Source: Cricetomys ansorgei (Eukaryota > Chordata > Mammalia > Rodentia > Nesomyidae). From it: a stretch of 64,000 bases of DNA. The DNA lies in NCBI GenBank assembly GCA_026225945.1, contig JAMJFZ010001657.1, positions 1,662,501 to 1,726,500 on the forward strand. Reading direction: 5' to 3'. The position numbers were made by a program, and so were the translations under genes. The notes beneath the pieces were generated by a model. It searched no databases. It had not been told where the DNA came from and was given only the letters and a program-made list of their open reading frames with translations. Every line of letters starts with the position of its first letter. The stretch's first letter is position 1. Below are positions 23,828-34,409 of this stretch, piece by piece.

Positions 23828-23882
<55 letters not shown>
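23828..23882. repeat. (CA)n microsatellite on a B4 tail
   Basis: About 27 uninterrupted AC dinucleotides immediately 3' of the B4 element. Confidence 0.97.
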
Positions 23883-23888
<6 letters not shown>

Positions 23889-23920
23889 AAAATGTATCAA
23901 AGCCCAGAAAAAGTTAAAAG

Positions 23921-24290
23921 CAACTGAATGAGGAGATGACTCAATCAGTTAAGTGCTTACATTATAAGAAATTGAATTCAGCCCCCAGAATTACTACCTT
24001 CCCCAAGTGTGGTAGTATGTAATCCTAGTGCTGGGGAGGAAGAGACAGGGGCTCACTGGGGCTCACTGGCCAGACAGCCTAGTCTACTTGACAAGTTTCA
24101 GGCCAGAGTCATACCCTGCCTTAAAGAAAAATAAGGTGAATGGCACCTGAGGAGCAACATACAAGGTTGACCTCAGGCCCCAACATGTATGCACATGCAT
24201 ATGTAGACACATATACGTAAACACATATGCACACCTGTGCACACATGCACAGGCACATACTCACACACATCCAACTGACAAGCAAACATA
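23921..24290 (+). mobile_element. B4-family SINE with internal 14-bp duplication
   Basis: Head 'gaggagatgactcaatcagt', body 'gtaatcctagtgctggggag', then 'ggggctcact' occurs twice in tandem (about 24046-24069), 'gcctagtctacttgacaag', and a CA/TA-rich 3' end. Confidence 0.8.
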
Positions 24291-24500
24291 CTGTGAACAT
24301 CCTGATTTCAAAGGATCCTGTTTGGTACCCCAACAACCATCAAGGTACTTTGGCAGATGCCTCTGGGTTATTATGCTGTTCCTGTGTGTGATAATTCAGA
24401 GCTATAGAACAGGAACCAACCCATCACCAGTGAATTGGCACCACCACCAACCTGCTCAGCCTTGGAAAGGCCTGGCACAGTTCATGGCATTGTTATTGGC

Positions 24501-24838
24501 TAAGTGTGAAATGTCCCCCACAGGCTTGTGTGTTTGAACAGTTGGTCCCTCTCTGATGACACTGTTCTGGAGAAGTGATAGACGAGACCACGGGGCCTAG
24601 ATGGCAGCTGTAGGCTCCTGGTGGCAGGCCTTTGAGGGTTATAAACCACTCCATTGCTGACCACTGAAATGTGAGGAACCCTTACCAGACATTCTCATTA
24701 CCAAAAATTCCCCCAAGCCTTCCTCACCTTGATGGTCTAAACCTCCTAAAACTGAGAGCCTAAAGAAGCTTTCCCTCTCTCGAGCTGCTCTGACAAGTAC
24801 TTTGACACAGTGACGAGGAAAGCAGCTGATACAAGCAC
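24501..24838 (+). mobile_element. Rodent MaLR solo LTR
   Basis: 'gtgaaatgtcccccacaggc', 'tttgaacagttggtccctct', 'aacctcctaaaactgagagcc' region and 'tttgacacagtgacgagg' follow the MaLR order. It lies about 250 bases upstream of the candidate ERV LTR. Confidence 0.7.
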
Positions 24839-25089
24839 CATGTTCTGGGCTGGGCAGGCTTGGCTTGTGGTCAGTGCAGGCAGCAGCCCACATTTACACA
24901 GCCTGGTACAAACCCCAGCGCCGTAGGAGCGTACTTGTTAGTATGCCTCCCTATCAGTCTGCCGCCTCCGTGTCCCAGCCCACAGCCAGCTGGGATTTGG
25001 CTTGGTTCTCTGTGTTGGCCAATCGCTGGACCCGGGCTGGAAGGGAGGCCACAGGAGGCGTGAGATGGGGGTCTGGGACCCCCTGTGGC

Positions 25090-25483
25090 GCCTGATTCCT
25101 TGAGCTGAGAACGAATGAACCAGATGCAATGAGCCAATCTCCCAACTCCGTGTGGTGGAAGCAGAGGTCGTTTATTCAGGGGTGGGCCAGGAAATTTATA
25201 GATAAGGGATGCGTAGGTTCCCATCCTCGGTGCATGGTTTGCACGTAGGTGGACAGTGGAGGTGGGCGGCTGTCACCCTTAGTATGGATCGCACGTAGGC
25301 AGACAGCATGGGAGGGGGGGCCTGGTCTCTCCTGCACTGGGGCGTGGGGGGTAGTGCCTTCGACCCCGGCTGGGTCCAGTATGGCATGTACTGAGAGAGA
25401 AAATGAAGTCCCCACGGTAGCAAAGACTTATAAGTGTGTAGGGAGCCTGGGTGGGAACTCCATTCTGCCCTGGGCCTAATACA
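25090..25483 (-). mobile_element. Candidate ERV LTR (class I-like), antisense
   Basis: Read on the minus strand, this CpG-containing segment has a TATA box (reverse complement of 25195-25200) and, 24 bases further on, a poly-A signal AATAAA (complement of 25171-25176) followed by 'cgacctctgcttcc', a pattern typical of gammaretroviral-like LTRs. A candidate primer-binding-like 'gggggtcccagaccccc' lies just downstream on the minus strand (25065-25085). No gag, pol or env similarity was seen, so it would be solo or 5'-end only. Family assignment is inference. Confidence 0.5.
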
Positions 25484-25959
25484 GCATTAACTTACAGGAC
25501 CTTGGTCAAGCCTTTCTACATCATGCACGTGAACCTGGGTTTGGAGTATGAAGGACCTTTTTTGCAGACGTCTCAGGATGACTTTTACAGAAGTTGCTGT
25601 GTGTAGAGGCTCATAACATGCAACAGTATAGCATAGCAATGGACAGAGGAGGAGGCATTTGGTTCCGAAACTTACCTTGAACACAGCATGCAATTCCTCA
25701 GCCAAATACCGGGGCCTCTGGTGGCCACCGGCCACCCAGAGACCACCAGACTCTGAACCTCATGACCTGAACCCTATTCTTTCAGGTGCTATACAGGGGG
25801 TCAAGTGTGGACTGGGCTCCCTGCTAGGAGGAGCTGTTCATATGAGATGAACAAATGCTTCTTCAGATTTTTCAAAGAGCAGATTCAAGAACTTTTCCAC
25901 AGGCAGGCTTCTCCTGAACCTTCTGTTCTTGTCCTGAATTTTAAAACCGTGGTGTGACA
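25484..25959. other. Unassigned sequence
   Basis: No gene or repeat recognised. Confidence 0.45.
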
Positions 25960-26420
25960 TTTTAACATATGGCAAAGAGAGATGAATTTGAGATCGCTTC
26001 AAACTACTTAAAAGATCTGCATTAAACAGAGATTTCCATTACTACTGTTCCAATAGGTCCTGGTTTCATCTGGGCTATCAGCGGTGGAGTAAGTAATTAC
26101 CTTTCAACTTGGGCTGTTGCAGCCCATTAGGCCAATACTGATGACTCAGGAAAGGTGTCCACAGGCAACTGCTGGTAAAAGATGAAATGGAATGGAAGTG
26201 AACGCTGCGGCCTTGGCCTGCCCACTCATGTCTACTGTGAGGAAACGCATCAGAAATAAATAAATGCGATGGAGCGATAAGGCTTCAGAAGTCAATATTC
26301 AAACTAAGAAATAGAGTCGTAACTACCAGGATAAAAACAGAGCAGAATGCCTCCTCCGATTTCACGTGTCTGGAAAACCTTTAATCGCCAGTTGCAGTGT
26401 TTAGCTATGTACAAGGACAG
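25960..26420. promoter_or_regulatory. Candidate conserved non-coding block
   Basis: No recognisable repeat. It carries TAATTA at 26094-26099, a perfect AP-1 site TGACTCA at 26142-26148, 'gccaat' near 26131 and an uneven scatter of CpGs. The dense, varied motif content with low repeat content resembles an enhancer; conservation and activity are not shown here. Confidence 0.3.
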
Positions 26421-28574
26421 ATCCAGATAGAACCATCATCCCAATGTCAGAGCTTATGTGAGCTGGGTATGCATTCAACAAACCAGTCAAAACGCCAGGC
26501 TTCTTGATAGGTGCTAGCAGTACAAATGTCTGAGACCTGATTCTCTTCAAGACAGGATCAGGACAGTCAGGGTAGCCACACCCCAATGTGTGATTTTTCC
26601 ATCTAACACAATTACTTGTAAGTCTTCTAAATTTTCTTTAACCAAGAATCCCAGATATGATGCTTATTACTCCTATATATATTTCTGGTCTTTGGAGAAC
26701 GGAAGCACGGTCATGGTGATTTGTTAACAGTGTGCGTCAAGTCGGGAGGTCAGAATAACAACCTTAAAACCAAAACCACAACATCTGCAATTCCCTGTTA
26801 GAATATACAGACGAGATAAGCAGATCTAGAGGAAGCCAATGGGGAAAAGTAGTGTTCAAGGCAGGCTGGGAAGGCTTAGGGGGTGGTAGTGTGGTCATCA
26901 CAGCATCTTAGGAGCACCTGGGCCTCCTAGTTGCTCCCACAAGAAATCAGGGGCACAGGGAAGACATCTAGAGAAGGGGCAGGCAAGGCCAGGAGGAGAA
27001 CTATGTAAGGCGGGGAGGTTTGAGTGGAACTCCGTGGGTAAGCACGGCATATATGTACATACATGCATACACACACACAAACACACACATACACACATGC
27101 ACACATCCTATCTGTTGTCACCCTCCTGACTGCAGTCCAGCCTGAGTCCTTCATCTGCCCTCTGTTCACCCAGAAAGCCATTCAGTCAAGCCACTTTCTC
27201 TCTGACACACTACCAGAACCACTTGTATCTGTGTCTCTCCGTCCTCTCTCCTTTTGAGGGTGGGGTATAGGTTGACTCCACTTCCCCAACCTCACCCGGT
27301 ACCAAGTACCCAGTACCTTTTCCAACACACAATGCACCAAGGCTAGCCCAGCTCCTTCCCCAATCTGCCCTAGACATCCATCCTAAACTAGGGGCTCTCC
27401 CCTCTGGCTTCCTCTAAGAAGACTGCCCAAGATGGATCCCTAGGTGGAAGAGGCTGAATAGTGCCATGCAAATCCATGGGGCCCTGGAGTGCTCCACAGC
27501 CTCACATGAGGCAGTCCAGGTCATTTTTAGTGGAGACAAATGCTGCCATGCACAACTTAAATACAGGTGCAGCCATTTTCTGATGCAAATGCTCAACATG
27601 GGACAGACCAGGGACACAGATGAATGCAGGAAAGAAACCAAGAATGACAGGAAGACAGTGGCAATAAGGGCTGCCGACTGAGCTAGTCAAGGCAGGATCT
27701 GGAAAACGTGGCGTCTTGAAAACTGGAGCCTGGCTGCAAGCCCAGAAAAGAGACAAGCGGGAAGCTTCCTGGGCATGGGGCCCACGGAGGGGGAAGCATA
27801 CGTTTGTGGGTGCTGGGGAGATGCCTAGGGAATAGTTGAAGCCCTCGTTTTTTTTTGGGCGATGCCTGGAGGCATTCCAAGGAAACTGAGATTTCAAGGT
27901 CAGGGGTTCAAAGAGAGACCGTAAGGAGGAGGCCTTTGTCAACATGGTGAATCGGCAGCTAACATGACTTCTATCTGGCCAGACCAAGTTACATCATGAG
28001 TCTGGACTGTCCTGATATTCAGTTGACCCCTCGGCTTCTCTGCCACCGCAATCTCTTGACTTCACAAGGACTGGGTTATGTGATGTTGCAGAGGCTGCCT
28101 TTAGATCCACACGGCAAAGAACAAAGACTCCAGGCAGACATAGAGCCTCCGGCAGAGAGGCATCCTGCCATTTAGCTGTCTTCTTTCTGAAGAACTTAAG
28201 ACATATTGTAAGCAGAAGTATTGAGATTTAAAATAAAACAGGCTGTACTGAGAGCCTATGAGCAGAGGGGTTCACGGCGATGGCTGTGAAAAGAAAGCAC
28301 CCCTCCCAAAAAGCAGCTTCCACTTTCCATCTAGAAGGCTTTTTCTGTCCTGCCCTTCCCCCTTTCACCTTCCTGACGCTCCAGAGACCCAGCCTGAAGG
28401 TCATCTCACTTTTACCCTGCCATGGTTGTAGCCATTGCTAGCTGGTATAGCATTGGGGATGGTTTAGTCACCCCACTTACCAATATAATTTCCTCAAGAT
28501 CCTCTCAGATTTGCACCTCAGCATCCCAGACTGGCAGGTCACAGGCTCCTTATTTTCACAAGGATTTATTATTT
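26421..28574. other. Unassigned sequence; CA-rich tract near 27057-27106
   Basis: No gene or SINE recognised over about 2.1 kb. Interrupted CA repeats at 27057-27106 create CVCVC-type shadow reading frames on the minus strand. The frame 27502-27987 minus has no recognisable domain. Confidence 0.45.
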
Positions 28575-28672
28575 ATTTTTGGGGTTCTAGAGGTTGGGAT
28601 TAAATCCAGGGCCTTGCATATGCCTGACAAGCACTCTATCCCTAATAATACCTGCAGGCTCTTGACAGGTAG
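28575..28672 (-). mobile_element. ID-type (tRNA-derived) SINE, antisense
   Basis: 'gggattaaatccagggcctt' with 'gcatatgcctgacaagcact' and 'ctatccctaa' is the reverse complement of the ID consensus, including its B-box and A-box regions. Confidence 0.75.
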
Positions 28673-28689
28673 AGCCCAACTCTGGTAGT

Positions 28690-29152
28690 CTGAATAAGAA
28701 TAACCCCATAAGCTCATATATTTGAAAGCTTAATCAACACGGAATGGCACTATTGAAAAGGATTAGGAGGTGTGGCCTTGTTGTAGGAGGTGTGGCCTTG
28801 TTGGTGAGGGTGTGGCATTGTTGTAGGAGGTGTGGCCTTGTTGGAGAGGGTGTGGCATTGTTGGAGGAGGTATGGCTTTGTTGGAAGAAGTATATCAATG
28901 GGGGAGGGCTTTGAAAGTTCAGAAGCCCAAGCCAGGCCCAGTGCCTCTCTCTTCCTGCTGCCTGTGGATCCAGATGTAGAACTCTCAGCTACTTCTCCAG
29001 CATCATGTCTGTCTTCATGCCACCATGCTTCCACCATGATGATAATGAACTAAATCTCCGAAACCTTAAGCAAGCCCCAATTAAATGTTTTTCTTTATAA
29101 AAGTTGTCATGATCGTGGAGTCTTTTCACAGCAATAGAACAGTGACTACAAC
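28690..29152 (+). mobile_element. Rodent MaLR solo LTR carrying a tandem expansion
   Basis: It starts 'tctgaataagaataacccca' and 'taagctcatatatttgaaag'; it has the 'ggtgtggccttgttgg' segment, 'agatgtagaactctcagc', 'catgatgataatgaactaaa', 'aagcccaattaaatg'-like text and 'cagcaatagaacagtgact' at its end. This is the MT/ORR1-style consensus order. The 5' part has expanded into 20-bp repeats. Confidence 0.85.
28765..28904. repeat. 20-bp minisatellite inside an LTR, about 6.5 units
   Basis: Units start at 28765, 28785, 28805, 28825, 28845, 28865 and 28885, all exactly 20 bases. The type unit is 'aggaggtgtggccttgttgg'. Units 2 and 4 are identical and units 3 and 5 share a private 'gagggtgtggcattgttg' variant, giving a 40-bp higher-order pattern. 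The last unit has decayed. Confidence 0.9.
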
Positions 29153-29937
29153 ACTAACAAATTAAGGGGGAAAAATCTGTGGAAGAGGAAGTGAGCTGCC
29201 GGCTCTCTCTCTTGCTGCTTAGTAATCATGTTTCCTTCCCCTCTCTGGGGAGTTAACTCTTCCTACAATTTTGGCCTCTTTGAGAATTTCTCTCTGGCTT
29301 CCATCTCTAATACCATGCTGACCCATTCTTGTTGCTTCCCCCAACCAAGCCTGAGTTCAAGTCCATCCTCTACATCATCTAACTGTCCACCGACACACCT
29401 CCCCATCTCTGCCCTTAGTTAGCGCTCTATTCTCTAGCCAGTGTCCACCTTCCCTTAGTCACCCTTCCTCGTCACCCCAGCTATACCAGCTGAAATCTTC
29501 TGCCAGGCCCAGAGTCAGCACCAGAAAGAAATCCCACAACCACGTCCTTCAAAGAAGCCCCTCCAATCTCAATCATCTCTTCCTGGTCCTTTCCAAGATG
29601 CCCCTTGGTGAGTATAGAAGCCATGAGCTCCTTTAGCAGCTGGCATCATCTCCTGAGCAGGGGACGCTCACTTCCTACCTCCTGCCCCACTGCCCATGCC
29701 CCGCACAGCGTGATATATCTCTGCCACAGCTGAGCATCCCTTGTCCACTGGGAGGATGTTCATCAGACATTGTTTATTATTTTTGTTGTCCCTATGTGAC
29801 ATTTCCTGACCTACACTTAAAGTTCCTCTGTTCCCATTGCCTACTTTCAGATTCTTTGGATCTAAGATATTGTGTCTTCTTTTTTGATGGGAGACACAGA
29901 AGCAGCCATAATACTGTGTAAGGAGGGCCTGGACAGA
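29153..29937. other. Unassigned sequence
   Basis: Pyrimidine-rich on the plus strand at 29190-29600. No gene or repeat recognised. Confidence 0.45.
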
Positions 29938-30310
29938 TCTAAACAAGAGAGTGCATTGCAGTAGTGGTTAATAGGACCGTGTGCTGTTGGAATGACGGAC
30001 TCTGCACCAATGCCACCACTGGCTAAACAAACTGCAAAGGCACTTTACAAACAAATCTCCAAGTGCTCTCACGTGGCTGAGCTGATGGTTTTGCCTTTTC
30101 CCAAAGTCTCGTCTTGTGTAATTAGCTGGGTGGTTCAGTATTGGTGGTTTGCAGCGTCTGCCCATGCTGTCAAATATGCAGCAATTTGATGGTTGGGCAA
30201 CAGTGGTGTGACAGCTTTAAAAGTTTCTTCCTACAGTTCTAACCACTAATAATAATTTGTTCATTATTTAATATCTCATCAGCAAAGACAAAGTCCTTGC
30301 TTCTTCTCAC
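29938..30310. promoter_or_regulatory. Candidate non-coding block, possible MIR at its start
   Basis: 'gcagtagtggttaataggac' near 29959 faintly resembles a MIR head. From about 30090 the sequence is repeat-free and AT-rich, with 'gtaattagctggg' and 'cactaataataatttg'. Assignment as regulatory is compositional inference only. Confidence 0.25.
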
Positions 30311-30868
30311 AGCAACTAGAAGGGGGATGGGCATTTGTTAAGAGCCCTGATACAAATACAAGCCAGTGTAAGGAGCTATTTGTTTTCTTAAAGGTTTCTT
30401 TTCCAAATAGAATGTTTCAAATGGAGTTAACTCTCTTAAACTGTTAGCATTCACAGTTTCTACAGGATCAGCAACTTCAGAGAGACAAGCACAGACCAGC
30501 AGGGGAATGGTCAACAGCACACAGAGACCAAATACTTCTAGAAGACATTAAAATAGACTTTCAAGAGGCAGCCTGTGCGTTTGCTCCCCCCACCTTCAGC
30601 AGAGAGTTATAGGTATAGGGGAATAGCTGGGAGATGAGGGGTTGGGGGGTTGTAACCTTCTCAACCAAAATAACAGTACCAGCAAGGCTCTCAAAGAGTC
30701 TACGGGGTACACCTTTGTGAACCGGGTAAAGGCTGGCAGAGATCAATTCTCACCATCCCTGTGCAGCATCCTAACTGAGGTACTAGCCAGGACAATACCC
30801 CAAGAAAGGGAAGGAAACACAGAGGAACCAGGCAAATGCCGTCAGTATTCACAAAAGGAATGACTATC
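30311..30868. other. Unassigned sequence
   Basis: No gene or repeat recognised. Confidence 0.45.
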
Positions 30869-31060
30869 TGTCTTAGTCCACGAAGGCTGCGAGAGCAAGA
30901 GACCAGAGGTGTCTTACAGACACCTGAAACGCAGTTCTCACCCTAAGTCCAGAACCAAGGCACCATCTGCTAGTGTCTGGCGTGGTTCCTTCTGGCTCAT
31001 TCGTGGCTGTCTTTTCACATGTCCTCACACAATCAAGGAGAATTATGAGGTCTTTTTTTT
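30869..31060 (-). mobile_element. MLT1-type MaLR LTR, antisense, first piece
   Basis: 'tgtcttagtccacgaaggct' is the reverse complement of the MLT1 3' end, followed by 'caaggcaccatctgctag' and 'tcttttcacatgtcctcaca', the antisense middle. It breaks off near 31060 where another LTR is inserted, and resumes near 31455. Confidence 0.75.
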
Positions 31061-31067
31061 TTAAGGA

Positions 31068-31400
31068 AGGGGAGCATTGGATTCGTCACTTTCTTGTCAC
31101 CGTGACCACATCTCTGACAGAAACAACTCAAAAAGGAAAGCGCTGTTTTGTCTCATGACTTCGGAGGCATTTCAGCCTCTTGAGGCGGGAGAAGTAGGGC
31201 AAAGTGGCTCCACACTTGGTGGCAGGAGCATTGAGGTGCAGGCCGGGTTGTTCACATGGCAACAGACCAGGAATCTGAAAGAGCAGGCCAGAACCAAGGA
31301 CAGCAGTCGCCCTAGTCATGGGTCTCCACCAGTTAGACCCCACTCCCAAAGACGTCACAGTCACAGCCTTCAAAGGACCTGGCATTTAAAACACGGCGGG
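31068..31400 (-). mobile_element. Rodent LTR nested in MLT1, antisense
   Basis: 'cactttcttgtcaccgtgac', 'gaaacaactcaaaaaggaaa', then 'ggtggcaggagcattgaggt' and 'caggaatctgaaagagcagg' follow the antisense layout of rodent ERVL/MaLR LTRs. Both edges lie within the interrupted MLT1. Boundaries are approximate. Confidence 0.55.
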
Positions 31401-31492
31401 ATTTGGTGGGGTGGTGGGCAATATTTCAATCAGCGACAACAAGCACTGATCTCCAAACCCTACCTCTCAGCACCATTACACTGAGTGTTACG
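31401..31492 (-). mobile_element. MLT1-type LTR, second piece
   Basis: 'ccctacctctcagcaccatt' and 'acactgagtgtta' correspond to the antisense 'cacctccaaataccatcacattgg' part of MLT1. It ends where an ID element is inserted. Confidence 0.6.
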
Positions 31493-31573
31493 GTTTCCCG
31501 GTGTTTGGCTGAGACTGAGCTTAGGGCCTCCAGTCGTCTAGGTCAGGGCTCAACTCTGAAGCCAAATCCCCAG
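31493..31573 (-). mobile_element. ID SINE nested in MLT1, antisense
   Basis: 'tttcccggtgtttggctgag', 'gagcttagggcctccagtcg' and 'agccaaatccccag' follow the antisense ID consensus. Joining the flanks restores the expected MLT1 text, which supports insertion. Confidence 0.65.
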
Positions 31574-31628
31574 CAGAAGTCAGGGTTCCAACATGTAAAT
31601 TTTGAAAGACACACACTTTCAGTCTGTA
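31574..31628 (-). mobile_element. MLT1-type LTR, terminal piece
   Basis: 'ggttccaacatgtaaatttt', then 'gaaagacacacactttcagt' match the antisense 5' end of MLT1. Confidence 0.7.
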
Positions 31629-31639
31629 AGATTCTACAT

Positions 31640-31800
31640 AGAAATACCAAAAGAATAAACGGAAGCATTACTAGAACTAAGTAAACGAGCTTAACAAGTC
31701 CTAGGAGACAAGATTAACACAGGAAAACCAAATAAAGTTAGATATTAATGAGTGGCTAAAAGTGGAAGGAGATGCAGACAGTGCTTATGACACCAAATAG
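31640..31800 (+). mobile_element. Possible L1 ORF2 fragment
   Basis: 'ttactagaactaagtaaacg', 'gcttaacaagtcctaggaga' and 'caagattaacacaggaaaac' resemble a stretch of L1 ORF2. It is short and heavily diverged. Confidence 0.4.
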
Positions 31801-32047
31801 AATAAATTTGATCTGTCTTTCCACCTTCCTCAGCAACATCTTTCGAATAGCATACCTCTCATTGTTTCTTTAGTGCCTTCTTTATTTTTGTAACCTAAGA
31901 ATCATTTGCAGCCTTCAAGGGTCAGAAAGGCTCTCTCCAATGTTTTCCTCAAGGATGACAAAGTTATGCTTCACATTCAGGTTCCTGGGGTGTTCTGAGA
32001 TAAGTTCATATAAGACATAAGGTAAACAGCCCTAAAATAAGAAAACA

Positions 32048-32345
32048 GGAGCCAGTGAGATGGCTCAGCAGATAAAGGCATCTGCTACACAGGCCTCCTC
32101 AGAACCACATCTAAAACGTGGGGTGCAGTAGTGTGCACCTATAATCCCAGCACGCCCACAGAGAAACAGGAGCATCAACCTGAAGCCAGCTAGCCTGGAG
32201 CATGCAATATAGCAGAAACAAGGAAAATTCTGCCCCAACAAAGAGGAAGAGGAGAACCAGCCACTAAAAGTTACCCTCTGAACTCCAGGCATGTGAACCT
32301 GCCCCTACACACACATGATAAATTTTACAAATTTAAATAAATAGT
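32048..32345 (+). mobile_element. B4-family SINE
   Basis: 'gagccagtgagatggctcag' head, 'cacctataatcccagcacg' body, 'ccctctgaactccaggcatg' and 'cacacacatgataaatttt' tail. Confidence 0.8.
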
Positions 32346-32669
32346 GATAGTGATATTGCTAATAATGATATCTAATAGCAATCAGTGATAGATGCAAGCA
32401 TCACTATCTACACCATGAGAAACAGAAACAGGCAAGATTCAGAAAGTATACACAGAGGTACAAATCCTGGCTGCCAAGGTCCCGGCTGAGGCAGCCTCGC
32501 TTTCTGACACACTGATAGGGTTGCCTGTTTCCTGTTGGATGAATTCACTACTTGGTCAATTAGGCTCGTTGAAAAATGAAGGGCCCAGTCAGTTCCTGAG
32601 AATAGCCAGATTCCGCACTCCACCACTGTCTCCAACAAAAGCAACTTGAAGTCTCACTAGGATTCTGTT
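32346..32669. other. Unassigned sequence
   Basis: Short TGATA-type imperfect repeats near 32341-32410, otherwise nothing recognised. Confidence 0.45.
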
Positions 32670-33040
32670 TGTCTGTGTTTGTTGTGTGGGAGTGGTGGCA
32701 TATGCATATGTGTGCATATGTGTGTAGAGACTCATGTGTGCAAACAAAGGGCAGAGGAGGATATTAGTGTCTGTCTCTATCTTTTTCTGCCTTATTCTCT
32801 TCAGAGAGTCTCCCACTAAATCTGAAGCGCACCTTTCCAGCTGGGCTGACTGGCCGGTGAGCTCCTGGGATCGGAGTATCTCAACCCCTCAACACTGAAA
32901 CTGTAGGAATGAATGGCCATGACCAGCTTTTTAACATGGGCTCTGGAGATTCAAACTAAGGTCTGTTTGAATCTGTACCATGCCTGTACCACAAGTATTC
33001 TTACCCATTGAGCCATCTCCCTAGCTCCTTACCAGGCTTG
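32670..33040 (-). mobile_element. B4-family SINE, antisense
   Basis: TG-rich start, 'tggccggtgagctcctggga', 'tggccatgaccagcttttta', 'ctctggagattcaaactaag' and 'cccattgagccatctcccta' are antisense B4 landmarks ending with the reversed ID head. Confidence 0.8.
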
Positions 33041-33461
33041 TACACCAGTCTCAACTTGAATATTTAGAAGACGGTACTATCTCCAGTCACTGAGAGAGGC
33101 AGGGATGAAAACATTACATAAAAGCAAAAGTGCTTAGAACATTCCCTCTGTTAGACTCCGCCTCTAAAGACCTGCCCATACCACAGAGTGATTAAGAAAA
33201 GTAATTCCTCAACACTCTTACCACGAGCACATGCCCTGAAGTCAGTTAGCATCACCTGTGACTGGAAACAATATGCTGGGTAGATTGTTATATACTTAGC
33301 AAGATGCCATTGTCTTCCAAGTGAGTGATTTATTCTGGCAAAGCCTGGGCTGTTTATCACTTTTGGGGAGTGTGGGAGACTCCTGATTGAATAGAGCTTG
33401 TACTGCAGAAGCTTAAAAAAACCCCAAGTGGTGGGTACTGGTCCAAGATTTCAGAAGAGTA
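33041..33461. other. Unassigned sequence
   Basis: No gene or repeat recognised. Confidence 0.45.
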
Positions 33462-33580
33462 GTTTCAAATTCCAGCTGAAGCCCTTGTGGATGTGTGACA
33501 TCAGGCCAGTGTCCCCGCCTTTCTGAACCTCATTATCCTGATCTGTAAGATAGAACACAAATGCCTCATCGACCAGCACC
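33462..33580 (+). mobile_element. MIR SINE
   Basis: 'caaattccagctgaagccct', 'gtgtgacatcaggccagtgt', 'tttctgaacctcattatcct' and 'gatctgtaagatagaacaca' follow the MIR core order. Confidence 0.75.
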
Positions 33581-33799
33581 CTGCCCCCCAGGATTTAAAC
33601 ACTGTTTAAATATTTAATTGATGCTGCCTCTCTGTTCCCTACCTTCCAACAATCATGCTGTAGGATTCCCTCCAGTCACTGGGGTGAGTTTCTAACTGAG
33701 ATAGCCATGTCATGTCCAGAAGACAGCATTACTCAACTATGCATCCCAGACATAGCCCTGAAGGTGCTGCCTGGAGCAGATGGGACATGAGACTGGTGG

Positions 33800-34058
33800 G
33801 CCATGGGAGGGCTGCTGGGAAAGGGAACTCATTCTTTTTAGAGGGTATAGCCTCTGGTAGATTTCCCATGATTCATTGTATGGCCACACACTCAAACATA
33901 CATGGGCAGCATTATATGGGTTATCAAAATAAAGAAGATGACATCAAGTTGGGAGACAGATATGCTGTGGAAGATGGGGGGGGGGGTGGAGGAAGGGAAT
34001 GGCAGTGGATATGACTATATTTCGTGGTGTACACACGTATGTTCAAGAATAAAGAATA
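33800..34058 (+). mobile_element. Rodent L1 3' UTR end
   Basis: 'ggcagcattatatgggttat', 'gaagatgacatcaagttggg', a G run at 33977-33986, 'ggaagggaatggcagtgg' and terminal 'gaataaagaataag' match the 3' end of older rodent L1s. It carries the poly-A signal and lacks upstream ORF2. Confidence 0.65.
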
Positions 34059-34409
34059 AGTACTCTTTTAAATTGCTGTGATGTTTGCCACACTGGCCCA
34101 TTCAACCTGAGAGTGCAAGGTAACCTGCTTGTACGTAAAGATCTACACGGGAACATGGGAGCTGGCCTCGGACATCGCTCCAGTGATGTGGAGGACTTGG
34201 AACAAAGGAAACAGCATTCTTTGTTATTGCTAAGCTTGGAACTCCGCACAGAAATAGCACAAATGTATAGAACAGGGACTGCTAGTGAGAAAACAGTAGT
34301 TAACATGCACTTGAGGCTCACAACCATCCTTCAAACTGCCATCCTGACTTCAAAGCACAGGGTCATGCTAAAAGTATTGGCCAATTCTTTGCTTTCTCTT
34401 TCTGTTTTC
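34059..34409. other. Unassigned sequence
   Basis: No gene or repeat recognised. Confidence 0.45.

Noticed and set aside
27502..27987. 161-codon minus-strand frame as a gene
   Set aside because: No recognisable domain; length is within chance for a 64-kb window, and no splice or start context supports it.
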